DNA of 64,000 bases from Sphingobacterium sp. JB170. GTDB lineage: Bacteria > Bacteroidota > Bacteroidia > Sphingobacteriales > Sphingobacteriaceae. The notes below the pieces were generated by a model. That model saw only the letters and a program-made list of their open reading frames with translations, ran no database searches and had not been told where the DNA came from. Below, one piece after another: positions 19,178 through 27,872 of this stretch (position 1 is its first letter; each line of letters begins with the position of its first letter). The position numbers and the translations under genes were made by a program. The stretch covers positions 44,932 to 108,931 of the forward strand of contig NZ_FUKU01000053.1 in the NCBI RefSeq assembly GCF_900163865.1, in the 5' to 3' direction.

Positions 19178-19200
19178 AACGCAACAACGTTGCGTTGTTG
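19178..19200. promoter_or_regulatory. Overlapping perfect palindromes between lipoprotein and TonB receptor genes
   Basis: AACGCAAC-AAC-GTTGCGTT (19178-19196) is a perfect 8-bp inverted repeat; CAACAAC-GTTGC-GTTGTTG (19182-19200) is a second perfect dyad shifted by four bases. Placed in a divergent promoter gap, this is a likely repressor site. The receptor type suggests a metal regulator such as Zur, but I cannot confirm the consensus. Confidence 0.65.
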
Positions 19201-19223
19201 GTGTTTTTATTTAATTTAGCGCC

Positions 19224-21632
19224 ATGTTTAGAAATACCTCTTTTATGGCCGGATCTGTTCGTGCTGTTCTTTGCTTTCTGTTCTTTGTACATCTTTTTAC
19301 CGCTAGCCTGTATTGCAGTGCACAAAAAGTAGATACCCTTGAAATGATCCAGATCGATTCAGCATTGGTCGTCGCTAGAATCCCGTTGACGGGCTTGGTC
19401 ACTAAGCTTTCCCGGTCGCAGCTTTCTCGTATCCAAGCGCAGACATTGGGGGAGACACTCAGTCATATTCCGGGCGTACAGAATGCCTACTTTGGCCCAA
19501 GTGCTGGACTGCCGATGATCCGTAGCCTGAGTGGTAACCGGGTTAGGTTGTTAGAGGACGGCTTGGCGGTCAGCGATCTGAGCGGTATTAGTCCGAACAT
19601 CAACACCAATGTGGATATGGAAAACCTACGGGAGATAGAAATTTACAAAGGTTCTGCTAGTGTTCTTTATGGTGGAAAGGCTATTGGTGGTGCCGTGAAT
19701 ATGAAGGATAATACGATTCCGCAGTCTCGTTTCTCCACGGTTTGGCAAGGTAACGCTACTTTGGAAGCTGGCACCAACAACGGACACCGGCAGGCGGTCC
19801 AGGTTGAGGGAAATCTTGGAAATAGCTGGGCCTGGCGGCTGAGCGGCACAAACTATCAGCACGGGAATCTGCGTATCCCTGGAAATACAAAGGCACCGAT
19901 TGCATACGATCCGGCAATAGATCATTTGACGGCTGATATGGCGCAGGTAGATGTGGATAGGGAACAGATACGCAACTTGAGCTTATATCCTTACATCAGC
20001 AAGTTTGTGCTTGAAAATATGGACGACCCCAAATGGGGGTTATCAGAGGCAGATTTGTATACTTTTGATCAGTATTCCGTTATTGGAGGTGAGCGCGTGA
20101 CTAATCCGGAAAATAGCAAGTTTGTTGCCGGACAGGATCCGGCAACACCGCTCTACACCTCCGTGGTGCACGGCATTACAGATTTACATCCGGTTAACTA
20201 TGGGATTATGCCTAATAGCCATGCTGATGGCCGCTCCTTTAACCTCGGAACAAGTTATATCAAAGACAGCCTACGTGTGGGCATCGGTTACCGTGCGCAG
20301 GAAGGATACTACGGTGTGCCCGGATTCGCCCTTGCAACTAAACCCAAGCATACCCATGGTCCGGTAAATCAAGTCGCCGATTATCAGCCGATTAATACTA
20401 GGACGCGTTCGCATATGCTAAAGTTTGAAACCGTGCTTTCTTCCGCAAATAGATACATTCGCGAGATAGCCATTCGGTATTCGGCACAGTACGCTGATGA
20501 TCGTGAACTGGTCGGGATTTACCAGGTAAACAGGTTTATAAGCAGAAGACAGGCATGGAGACTGGAAAGTAAACAGCAGTTTACTTCCTTCTGGACAGCG
20601 CAAACGGGCGCTGACTTTACCTTTCTACGGTTGGACGGTGAAGGAGTACAGCGATTTCTTCCTAACAGCTTGAGCCGAGAGCTTGGGGCGTTTACTGTAC
20701 ACACGCTGAGGTACAAACCTCTGGTCATGAACATAGGATATCGTCACGACTACGTGGCTCGTCGCGCTCTGACCGACATGCAGTATAAGCCTAGTAGAGG
20801 CCTTGCCGGCGGCAAACTTTCCCCGCGAGATTTTGCACTGAACCAATTCTCTACTCAACTGCGGTGGGATATCTTAAAAATAGCTTTTCTAACCGCCGCG
20901 TTTTCACACTCTGAACGGGCTCCCGATCTCAATGAGCTATATGCAGGAAACGACCATTTTGCTATCCTAGTCGAAGAAAACGGTGATGACAGACTGGGCG
21001 AAGAGACAGCGAATAGTATCGAAATTGCAACTGGCATACAGTTCAGAGGCATCCGTCTGATGGCGACAAGGTACTTGACAAGTTTTAATAATTACCTTTA
21101 TCTGGCGCACACGGGCATGTCTCGTTCCGGTGGATTCCTCGTCAAGGAGTGGCGCGCGTCGCAAACGCGCGTCACCGGATGGGAACTGGAAGCCTCCTAC
21201 GATCACCTCTGGGCGGAAGGAGCCCGTGCCAGTTTTTCTGCATTTGCGGACCTCGTTAAGAACATCAATACCTCGGACGATCATCTTCGCGGATGGGCAG
21301 AAGGTGATTATATGCCCAACCTGCCCACTAGCAGATATGGCGTTTCGACTATATTGAAAGTAGGCAGCGGGTCACTATCGGCGACCTGCGAACGTTATTT
21401 GAAACAAAGATATTTAGGTAAAAACATTAACCCAGAACCACCGATGCCTGCATATTCCTTACTACAGGCGCGGGTAGGATATGATTTTCGAATCTTTGGA
21501 ACAATGCTGACGGGTTACCTCAACGGTCAGAATCTGTTGAATGTAGAGGCGAGACCGCAGAATTCCATGCTCAAATATCTTGCTCCACTCCCTGGGAGAA
21601 ACATATCAATGGGCTTAAAGGCATACTTGTAG
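19224..21632 (+). CDS. TonB-dependent outer membrane receptor, ZnuD-like
   Basis: 802 residues. Signal peptide up to LYCSAQ, no carboxypeptidase-like domain. Plug: LSRSQLSRIQAQTLGETLSH, IPGVQNAYFGPSAGLPMIRS, VRLLEDGLAVSDLSGISPN, EIYKGSASVLYGGKAIGGAV. Barrel up to the end YLAPLPGRNISMGLKAYL, where ...APLPGRN is characteristic of the ZnuD-type receptor family that imports zinc (or haem) across the outer membrane. Histidine-bearing loops such as KPKHTHGPVNQ and SHADGRSF are compatible with metal capture. Substrate assignment is an inference. It shares the palindromic promoter gap with the lipoprotein gene. Confidence 0.85.
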   Translation: MFRNTSFMAGSVRAVLCFLFFVHLFTASLYCSAQKVDTLEMIQIDSALVVARIPLTGLVTKLSRSQLSRIQAQTLGETLSHIPGVQNAYFGPSAGLPMIRSLSGNRVRLLEDGLAVSDLSGISPNINTNVDMENLREIEIYKGSASVLYGGKAIGGAVNMKDNTIPQSRFSTVWQGNATLEAGTNNGHRQAVQVEGNLGNSWAWRLSGTNYQHGNLRIPGNTKAPIAYDPAIDHLTADMAQVDVDREQIRNLSLYPYISKFVLENMDDPKWGLSEADLYTFDQYSVIGGERVTNPENSKFVAGQDPATPLYTSVVHGITDLHPVNYGIMPNSHADGRSFNLGTSYIKDSLRVGIGYRAQEGYYGVPGFALATKPKHTHGPVNQVADYQPINTRTRSHMLKFETVLSSANRYIREIAIRYSAQYADDRELVGIYQVNRFISRRQAWRLESKQQFTSFWTAQTGADFTFLRLDGEGVQRFLPNSLSRELGAFTVHTLRYKPLVMNIGYRHDYVARRALTDMQYKPSRGLAGGKLSPRDFALNQFSTQLRWDILKIAFLTAAFSHSERAPDLNELYAGNDHFAILVEENGDDRLGEETANSIEIATGIQFRGIRLMATRYLTSFNNYLYLAHTGMSRSGGFLVKEWRASQTRVTGWELEASYDHLWAEGARASFSAFADLVKNINTSDDHLRGWAEGDYMPNLPTSRYGVSTILKVGSGSLSATCERYLKQRYLGKNINPEPPMPAYSLLQARVGYDFRIFGTMLTGYLNGQNLLNVEARPQNSMLKYLAPLPGRNISMGLKAYL

Positions 21633-21998
21633 CTGTTTTGATGGGAGCTCGATATAATTGTAATGGTAGATATAGTTGGTTCATACCGGCAACATCTATT
21701 TTCACTATTTTGTTAATCGTTGAAGTTGTATGCGAGACTTGTTACGAAACTTTCCACCGAGGGAAAAGCAAGGGAATTGATACTTTCGTGCTTGGACGAC
21801 TCGAACTGTACAAATAAGAGGGGGATTTACTTCTATAGATCTCCACAGAGAGCTTTTCAGAAAAGACTCATTATTAACAATCTTTTGATACAAATTGTAG
21901 ATTTATTGATACGATGCTATACCAATAAACATATTGAGATGCTGTTTCTTTCGACTATCTATTTTTTGTTAAAAAATGTATTTATTCTTGTCTGATTA
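21633..21998. other. Intergenic stretch without recognised content
   Basis: A 91-codon frame at 21720-21995 lacks recognisable motifs and any good start context; I see no gene, repeat or terminator here. Confidence 0.5.
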
Positions 21999-22145
21999 AT
22001 GAAAGAAGCGAATCCTGATACGCCATCTACAAAAAAGCATTTTAACGCCTTGGACGGACTTTGCGGAATTGCGGCGGTCGGAGTCGTTCTGTTCCACTTT
22101 TTGGAAATTGCCGCTCCTGATTACCGGGATAATTTACTGACTTAA
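21999..22145 (+). pseudogene. Acyltransferase-3 (OafA-like) N-terminal remnant
   Basis: A 48-codon frame: after KKHFNALDGL comes CGIAAVGVVLFHFLEIAAPD, then a stop. This is the beginning of the first transmembrane helix of acyltransferase family 3 proteins (usual LDGLRGIAAVGVVLFH; here Cys replaces the Arg). The remaining ~300 residues are absent, so the gene is truncated. The next 130 bp show nothing I recognise. Confidence 0.75.
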
Positions 22146-22275
22146 CTTTGCATAGGTCGGTGATAAAAAGACATATGAGGCGGATCCTAGCGAAATGGAG
22201 ATCGTAGCCTAAATGAGCTGTAAATCCGGTCTATAATTCCGTATATTTATCGCACTGACTGGTATTCGTGTTTAA

Positions 22276-22464
22276 GAACATTACGTTGAAAATGGCGTGT
22301 CAGACCTTAACGTAAGTCCTCAAGGCAAATCACTTGCTCAAATGTTTCCTATGATTAATCATTTTGTTATTGGATGTGGCGAAATAGGAACGTTTACGGG
22401 GAGTAGTACTTCATATAATACTAGAGCCCAAGGTTCAATATCTGTCATTTGCAGTTCAATGTAA
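22276..22464 (+). pseudogene. C-terminal remnant of an unidentified protein
   Basis: A 62-codon frame without a start, after a stop at 22273: ...VENGVSDLNVSPQGKSLAQM, FPMINHFVIGCGEIGTFTGS and so on to ICSSM, then stop. Codon use looks coding and the frame ends 12 bp before the next start codon, which suggests the end of a formerly longer upstream gene. Family unknown. Confidence 0.35.
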
Positions 22465-22475
22465 ATTTGATCAAT

Positions 22476-23081
22476 ATGAAAGTTTTTTCTAAGTACTTTA
22501 TTTTATGGCTCACGATCTTATTATCCAATTACGACATCCGAGCACAAAATGCGCATGAAGTCGACATTCAACAAATTTCAATCAGGGATACAGTACTTAT
22601 GAATGAAATATCCAACATGATTCGAGAACAAGAAGGGGCAAATATAGAACACGTTTCCGAATCATGGTTTGACGAAGGTCTCGGTTATATTAAACTGACG
22701 ATTGATTCTTATCACAAAGGAGATACTATACTTCGGTACCAAATAGTTCCTGATCAAACTCCTATTGAGGTTACGGGGAGTGATCCAGCCTTTCCCATTT
22801 ATTACGCACTTAATAACGCCAGACCAATTTTGGTTTATTATTCTCATTCATTTATGGAAGCGTTAGGAATAAAGTTTTCGCACAAAAGTAAAGTTAAATT
22901 TTTAAAACAGTTGGATAAGGTATTACCTACTCCTGAAAAGGAAGTCGGCAGAAATGAAAAAGGCGAGGTAGTCTTTCGAATTGATGATTTTAGGCCACAA
23001 CATGTAACATTCGGACTGAATAAAACTATTTATTTGCTACGAGATAGCTCATATGTTATCAGTAAAGAAAGAGAATATTAA
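22476..23081 (+). CDS. Secreted protein of unknown function
   Basis: 201 residues from the ATG at 22476; the signal peptide (KVFSKYFILWLTILLS...YDIRAQ) fits this start better than the in-frame Met nine codons earlier, which has no leader character. The mature part is rich in charged residues and beta-prone strands (YIKLTIDSYHKGDTILRYQI, VVFRIDDFRPQHVTFGLNKT). No family recognised. It is followed by scarred sequence and another secreted unknown, a setting often seen for effector/immunity genes in Bacteroidota, but nothing in the sequence proves that role. Confidence 0.6.
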   Translation: MKVFSKYFILWLTILLSNYDIRAQNAHEVDIQQISIRDTVLMNEISNMIREQEGANIEHVSESWFDEGLGYIKLTIDSYHKGDTILRYQIVPDQTPIEVTGSDPAFPIYYALNNARPILVYYSHSFMEALGIKFSHKSKVKFLKQLDKVLPTPEKEVGRNEKGEVVFRIDDFRPQHVTFGLNKTIYLLRDSSYVISKEREY

Positions 23082-23211
23082 ATTGATGCTTGAAGAAATA
23101 TTGTCCTTAAATTTTTCCCAGATAAGTATCGATACATGATTATGACTGCAAGCATCCTTAAAGTCAGTCAGTCCTGGGAGTATGTTTCAAGTGAGAAGAA
23201 TTTACACTCCC

Positions 23212-23364
23212 CAATCTTTACAAATACCAGTTAAAACACAATTCACAGTTTCAACATTGTAACCATTAGGAACAGAGAAATGAAGGCTTCTGGTAAACAT
23301 TCTATCGTTTGGCAGTTTATACAGCGAAAATGAAAATGATTAATTGCTAATTTTTTTTCGTCAC
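23212..23364 (-). repeat. Duplicated fragment of the Fur-family gene
   Basis: 153 bp nearly identical to 29807-29960, the 3' part of the Fur-family regulator gene, same orientation, with about nine mismatches and one single-base indel by eye. It would encode the C-terminal zinc-site region but has no promoter or 5' end and a shifted frame. It is joined directly to an unrelated coding remnant at 23365. Confidence 0.85.
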
Positions 23365-23573
23365 GCCGCATTTGCTCAAAAATACCCTACAATTAAAACA
23401 TTTGATACCACAGGTGGGGATTGGATAAATACACCTTTGAACAATATGCGAAACATAATCAGTTTTCGTCATTCATCGAAATGATTCAAACTGAACTTAA
23501 AAATTTTAATCCTAATATTGCGGATGATGTTGCCGAGGCATTAGCGATTGAAGGATTGTTTACGGATCATTAG
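23365..23573 (+). pseudogene. Frameshifted remnant of a secreted protein gene
   Basis: Right after the Fur fragment one frame reads AAFAQKYPTIKTFDTTGGDW, like the start of a mature secreted protein, then the coding potential jumps to another frame: DKYTFEQYAKHNQFSSFIEM, IQTELKNFNPNIADDVAEAL and AIEGLFTDH, stop at 23573. The promoter and signal peptide are lost and the gene is broken by a frameshift. Family not recognised. The ~130 bp before the Fur fragment are without features. Confidence 0.55.
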
Positions 23574-23593
23574 TAATGACGTTAAAATATTAA

Positions 23594-24592
23594 ATGATAA
23601 TGAAAGAGATACACGAAAAAATAAAAGCAAAGGGACAAAATGTGAATAAGTTCTTTTTATTAATTTTTCTTCTTGTGATTGGATTCGATGCAATTGCGCA
23701 GGGGAAGTATCTTGTTATTGACTCTACAGATACGGGATATGCCACAAAACATTACCGGCTAAATACTCGAGAGCTATACGATACCGATTTCAATATCGAG
23801 ACATTTAATATTATTTTCTCAGAAAAGAATAATTCCTCAAAAAATCTTAATCAATATGAACGAATTCTCTTGGTTAGCTTGTTGCCGGATATATCAACAG
23901 GTAAACTATGGGAAGAGATAGACGCTAAAGATATCAAGGAGCATACGATCGGTCCCGCAGAGTACGTTCGTTCGATATCTCCAGTTCTTGGTTTTAAAAA
24001 CAATGTCTTTGATTTAAAGAAATTCAATCAAACTCGGCTAGTGACAGAAGAAAAGGGTAAATGGTGGGTTTCTTCAAATTGTTTGATTGAATCATTCGAA
24101 ATTGTTCCTAACGGGCTTCCATTTTTCTCGGGTATATATGGGCAATTAATATTGGATCAAAATATGGTTGCTATTAAGGAATTCGTTGAAAAATATCCTC
24201 CAGAAGAATACAAAGATGTTTTAGGGATACCGCTATTACTATCAGGTCGAGGTGGTCGCGCGGATAATCTAAACGGTTGGCGCACTTGGAAAGAATTTCT
24301 TTCGAAAATCGTATCTGTAAATGGAAGTGGTAAAGGGTACCAATTTTGGACTTGTGCTGCCACAAACGTTGCTGATAATTACGACGCTAGTCAGGGAGTA
24401 GGAAGGTTCATCTACGTCCCGGGTGAAGGAATAATCGGCGGATCCTACGACTTTTATTTCTTGAGACCTCCTAGTTATTATTTAGCCAAATCTGGAAATA
24501 AAATTTATTCCCATCGCTTAACGTCAGAACAATGGGACAAAAATATCCTTGAAGAAAAAGTGATGATTGCAGAAAGCTTTACGATAGATTGA
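23594..24592 (+). CDS. Secreted protein of unknown function
   Basis: 332 residues with a hydrophobic segment at 20-36 (FFLLIFLLVIGFDAIAQ) that ends like a signal peptide cleavage site. The leader before it is unusually long and charged (KEIHEKIKAKGQNVNK). The mature part has a tryptophan- and glycine-rich C-terminal half (GKGYQFWTCAATNVADNYDA, GVGRFIYVPGEGIIGGSYDF). I do not recognise the family. A clear terminator follows, so it is likely a single transcription unit. Its start could also be Met3. Confidence 0.6.
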   Translation: MIMKEIHEKIKAKGQNVNKFFLLIFLLVIGFDAIAQGKYLVIDSTDTGYATKHYRLNTRELYDTDFNIETFNIIFSEKNNSSKNLNQYERILLVSLLPDISTGKLWEEIDAKDIKEHTIGPAEYVRSISPVLGFKNNVFDLKKFNQTRLVTEEKGKWWVSSNCLIESFEIVPNGLPFFSGIYGQLILDQNMVAIKEFVEKYPPEEYKDVLGIPLLLSGRGGRADNLNGWRTWKEFLSKIVSVNGSGKGYQFWTCAATNVADNYDASQGVGRFIYVPGEGIIGGSYDFYFLRPPSYYLAKSGNKIYSHRLTSEQWDKNILEEKVMIAESFTID

Positions 24593-24610
24593 TGAATTTA
24601 ATAAGTATAG

Positions 24611-24636
24611 TAAAGCCGCTCTAACCAGTGGCTTTA
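24611..24636 (+). terminator. Rho-independent-like terminator
   Basis: TAAAGCC (24611-24617) pairs with GGCTTTA (24630-24636), loop 12 nt, followed by TTTGTT. It lies 19 bp after the secreted-protein gene. The rest up to 24943 holds nothing I recognise. Confidence 0.65.
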
Positions 24637-24943
24637 TTTGTTCGGGTAAACATTCTCTAAATCTCCGATCATTATCTTTATAAGACCTTGATAACATGTG
24701 TTTAATATACGTCAGGCACAGCTAAGATACCATCAATATTGGAAATAATTGAATCTGTTTCTTTTGTTCGTCTCCAGTAATTATACTCTATAAATAGCAT
24801 TAAAAAAGGAGCTTTATAAGGCATAGGATCCAGGTCAAAATAATTTTTCTCTAAATAGGTGGAATAATTTTTATTTCAATCGTTTTAATTCTATATTATA
24901 GATAATAATAGAATTAGATTTTTCAGTTAAAAATAGGTTTAAG

Positions 24944-25642
24944 ATGACCCTGATCTATATACTTGCCGGAATAATGCTGGTCGCAGCTGTTGTCGTTAAC
25001 AGAAAAAACGCACCCTATATACTCGCTGGATACAATACCCTGCCGGAAATTAAAAAGCGAGAGTTCGATTTAGTTTTGTTTTTAAAATTCTTTAAGCGAT
25101 TTCTTTTCTTCCTTACCATTTCTTATTTAGTTATTGGGTTAACTCTTCACGATGTGGTGCGAAATGAAAATTGGCTGATCATATTTTCCGTAATGTATCC
25201 ATTATTTGGTTTCCTTGTGTTGATAGTTAAATCAGAACAATTTTACGACAATAGAAGAAAGTCTAATATCACCATTTTTCTTATTGGGGGTGGGGTAATA
25301 TTGGCGATTATTATCTCAATTGCAATAGGGATGAGTAAGCCTAATATAAAGGTTGAAGTTGAACATCTATGCATTTCAGGACCGTATGGTGCTAAAATTA
25401 ATTACCAAGATATTGTAGTAGTTGAAAAGATAATTATGCCAAATCAGGCAAGAAAAATCGAAGGGTTCCAGCTCGGCAATGTTCGCAAGGGAAGATTTGA
25501 ATTATGTAATAATGAAGTGGCTACTATTATTTCGACAACAGATAGCGCTGACCACTTAATGATAATGACTCATGACGGTAAATATATCATTGAATATGAT
25601 CGTATAGTTGAAAACCAGATTATCGACAAACTAAAAAAATAA
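24944..25642 (+). CDS. Membrane protein, DUF3784-like N-terminus plus PH-like domain
   Basis: 232 residues. Helices at ~2-18, ~46-68, ~77-95 and ~108-130; the opening ILAGIMLVAAVVVNRKNAPY, ILAGYNTLPEIKKREFD resembles the DUF3784 small membrane domain (GYNT motif before a charged loop). After the last helix a ~95-residue soluble part (VEHLCISGPYGAKINYQDIV, ...HLMIMTHDGKYIIEYDR) looks like a bacterial PH-like domain, a fold often facing the cytoplasm at the membrane. Function unknown; similar genes often accompany polymorphic-toxin or stress loci. Preceded by an AT-rich promoter region. Confidence 0.65.
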   Translation: MTLIYILAGIMLVAAVVVNRKNAPYILAGYNTLPEIKKREFDLVLFLKFFKRFLFFLTISYLVIGLTLHDVVRNENWLIIFSVMYPLFGFLVLIVKSEQFYDNRRKSNITIFLIGGGVILAIIISIAIGMSKPNIKVEVEHLCISGPYGAKINYQDIVVVEKIIMPNQARKIEGFQLGNVRKGRFELCNNEVATIISTTDSADHLMIMTHDGKYIIEYDRIVENQIIDKLKK

Positions 25643-25732
25643 AAGTGATTAGTGCGAATGCATAGCGACGGATAGTAGTGCTGAGTGATAGAAGAACGCT
25701 CCGCGTTAAAATGATGCTAGACATGTGGATTT

Positions 25733-26140
25733 TCAGTCTGAAGAACTATCTGCATAAGAACTTTCTTGTAGGGTCCGTCGTTCAATAGTAAATCCAAGAC
25801 CATCGAGGATCTGTTCAATTGACAAGCTACGCTCTGCAAGAAGGCACAAGATGGTTTCTATTTGCTTTTGTTTTTCCCTAATGTCGTCACTTATTGTGAC
25901 AAAGTCAGATGAATCTTGTCGCGATACCAGTATCGCGACAAGATGTTGTCGCGATTTTCCGGTATTAAACGAATGAAAAAAATAGCTTCGATAGAAACAA
26001 AAGAGAAGGATATCTGAGGAATCCTTCTCTATTCCTTTTTTTAAATAAAGTTTTAGATTTTTCATCTTGTTTCCAAGCTCGATAAATTTTAACATTAAGA
26101 AATCGTGAGTTATAGAAACGGCAAAAAGATCAACATCCAA
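25733..26140 (-). pseudogene. Degenerate ORF with a winged-helix-like end
   Basis: A 135-codon frame whose C-terminal part (REKQKQIETILCLLAERSLS, IEQILDGLGFTIERRTLQ) looks like the beginning of a winged-helix domain such as those ending Fic-type proteins, and then breaks off into ESSYADSSSD. The N-terminal half (FLMLKFIELGNKMKNLKLYL...) is unlike a folded protein. I take it as a truncated remnant; it could be a short expressed protein. A strong DNA palindrome lies within it. Confidence 0.35.
25913..25944. repeat. Perfect 14-bp inverted repeat
   Basis: ATCTTGTCGCGATA (25913-25926), spacer CCAG, TATCGCGACAAGAT (25931-25944), perfect. A third half copy, TTGTCGCGA, follows four bases later. It lies inside the degenerate ORF. 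It could be a cruciform-type recombination or regulatory site; a short version of the same core (GTCGCGATA) occurs in the Fur promoter region at 30236-30244. Confidence 0.7.
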
Positions 26141-26226
26141 GGTATTATTCTATTTTTAAAAGAATGCACCTAAGAAAAACGGAATGTTGCCGATTACGTG
26201 CGGGATAACCGTCAACGGCAAGCAAT

Positions 26227-27004
26227 CTAAGTTAGTGCCAAGCTGGATATATCCACTTCAACGTAGGACTTGAAATATGGTAGGGTTTTAGGCAAGAACC
26301 AACAATCCTGGAATATGCACTTTTTGGCCGTGTTATTACAAAAAAAGGCTGTATCGTTTATTTTTGATACAGCCCCTTCAAGGCACACGGTTTCGTCAGA
26401 CTGAAGGTACTTCGCTGCTAAGGTTTCCCTTATTAAAGCTCTATAGATCGGTTCCAGTGCCCGGATTGTTGCAGCTACATTGTCCAAGAATGTAGAAGAT
26501 GAGATTGGGATTTTCTCACGGGTAAACATCTGCTTGATCCGGTGCAGCGGTAAATGGTATGTATATTTACTTACCAGTAAGAAGGCCAGTACAGACTCAT
26601 CAAACAGGCCACTTTTTACCGTACGGGAAGGTGCCGGCGCTATGATGAACGATGCATCGAGGACTTCATAAAAACTGAGTCGGTGACCATTACTATGGTG
26701 AATTTCAAAAACCGGGATGTTGCTGTTAGGAGTAATAACCACCGGAGCAAAACCCGACTGTTCCTTGACCGTGGAGCGCTGCGCGCTACGGAACTTGACT
26801 ACCCAATAATTAAATTGTGCCTGATGCAAACCGCTTTGCTTACTATAGGCACGCTGGCTAAGTCCACTGGACTGCCAAGCAAGATAATGCCGATGCATCC
26901 GATCCCAAAGATTACTTTTTGCCATTTCTAATTTCTTTTAATGTGAATAGCAAAAGTAAAAAGCAAAACTATCTAATCATACAGGGGGATAACCGGATGC
27001 TTAC
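26227..27004 (-). mobile_element. IS66-family element with a large internal deletion
   Basis: A single chimeric frame (26227-26925, 232 codons) joins the IS66 accessory protein (MAKSNLWDRMHRHYLAWQSS, ...HQAQFNYWVVKF) to a piece of the main IS66 transposase (SGLFDESVLAFLLVSKYTYH, LPLHRIKQMFTREKIPISSS, YLQSDETV). The TnpB gene and most of the transposase are missing. The outer end at 26999-27004 reads GTAAGC on the minus strand, followed inwards by a CCGGTTATCCCCCTG block, as expected for an IS66 left end; the right end could not be located with certainty. The element cannot transpose by itself. Confidence 0.78.
26338..26374 (-). terminator. Terminator inside the IS66 remnant
   Basis: GGCTGTATC (26347-26355) pairs perfectly with GATACAGCC (26366-26374). 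Read on the minus strand the stem is followed by a run of T, the layout of a rho-independent terminator; it probably ended the original transposase transcript and is now read as codons of the chimeric frame. Confidence 0.75.
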
Positions 27005-27294
27005 TTATCAAACACAGATGCCTGCAATATAAATAAGAAATTTGCCTTTATTATCTCTCGGCAATAGTGATTATTTCCTCATGTCTTAGCGTGCTAACCT
27101 TAGTCTTGTGTCACAGATACTTGTTATATTTGTGACAAGAAAAAGCTTGTACGAATGTATCGCTTTGTTTGACAAGAAGTGGGTGTAATTGTTCGACCAC
27201 GAGACTGACAAGCGAAATTTTGTATGAGAAACCCATATTTAATTTAGCGATTCCTAATCAAACTGTTTTAATTCAAACCAAGATTATAGCGTTA
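27005..27294. other. Upstream region of the mobile mystery gene pair
   Basis: No gene seen. An imperfect inverted repeat (CTTGTGTCACA near 27104 against TGTGACAAG near 27131) is the only structure noted besides the operator array that follows. Confidence 0.4.
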
Positions 27295-27409
27295 TCAGGT
27301 TATACCCTGACGGATATCTAGCAATTGTCAGGATATAACCTGATAGATAGTTTGTTAATGTCAGGTGATAACCTTACTTTTGTTTAAAATCTGTCAGGTT
27401 AAAGCCTTG
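27295..27409. promoter_or_regulatory. Array of four palindromic operators spaced exactly 33 bp
   Basis: Four 16-base sites start at 27295, 27328, 27361 and 27394: TCAGGTTATACCCTGA, TCAGGATATAACCTGA, TCAGGTGATAACCTTA and TCAGGTTAAAGCCTTG. The inferred ideal site is TCAGGTTATAACCTGA, a full palindrome. Each start is 33 bp from the last, about three helical turns, so bound proteins would line up on nearly the same DNA face. The last site ends five bases before the ATG of the HTH gene, so binding would block both transcription and the ribosome start region. The likely ligand is the HTH protein encoded next. Confidence 0.88.
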
Positions 27410-27413
27410 CATT

Positions 27414-27872
27414 ATGAATAAGAAAAGATTACAAATAGAGCAATTAGATCGTAAATTAAAAGGATTTGGAGAAGCTATTCAAATTCCACAACCAGATATT
27501 GGCTGGCTAAAAACGATACGAGTTTCCTTAGGGATGTCGCTACAACAAGTGGCAGAAAAATTATCTATCACCAAACAAAGTGTCCAAGAAATCGAAATTA
27601 GAGAAAAAGAGGGCAGTATTACCCTAAATAGTCTAAAAGAAACAGCAAATGCACTGGATATGCAGCTTGTATATGGACTAGTTCCTAAAGATGGCACTAT
27701 AAACGATTTAATTGAACGTAAAGCGAAAGAACTAGCGCTGCGCATTGTTTCTAGAACTTCAAACACAATGAAGTTGGAAGATCAAGAAAATTCAAAACAA
27801 CGCCTTCAAAAAGCTATCGAAGAGCGCACCGCTATCATTAAAAACGAAATACCTAAATCTTTATGGGATTAG
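27414..27872 (+). CDS. Mobile mystery protein A (HTH_XRE-type regulator)
   Basis: 152 residues. The central XRE helix-turn-helix reads IGWLKTIRVSLGMSLQQVAE, KLSITKQSVQEIEIREKEGS, with the flanking LNSLKETANALDMQLVYGLV that is typical of the mobile mystery protein A family (TIGR02612). Family members are always paired with protein B and travel with mobile or restriction loci. The four-site operator array just upstream argues for autorepression, in the manner of antitoxins. The downstream gene overlaps its end by 10 bp, so the two are translationally coupled. The start has no visible Shine-Dalgarno because the fourth operator fills that space. Confidence 0.9.
   Translation: MNKKRLQIEQLDRKLKGFGEAIQIPQPDIGWLKTIRVSLGMSLQQVAEKLSITKQSVQEIEIREKEGSITLNSLKETANALDMQLVYGLVPKDGTINDLIERKAKELALRIVSRTSNTMKLEDQENSKQRLQKAIEERTAIIKNEIPKSLWD

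Noticed and set aside
27295..27409. CRISPR array
   Set aside because: The repeats are 16-bp palindromes with 17-bp gaps that are too short, with only four units and no cas genes; they fit operators.
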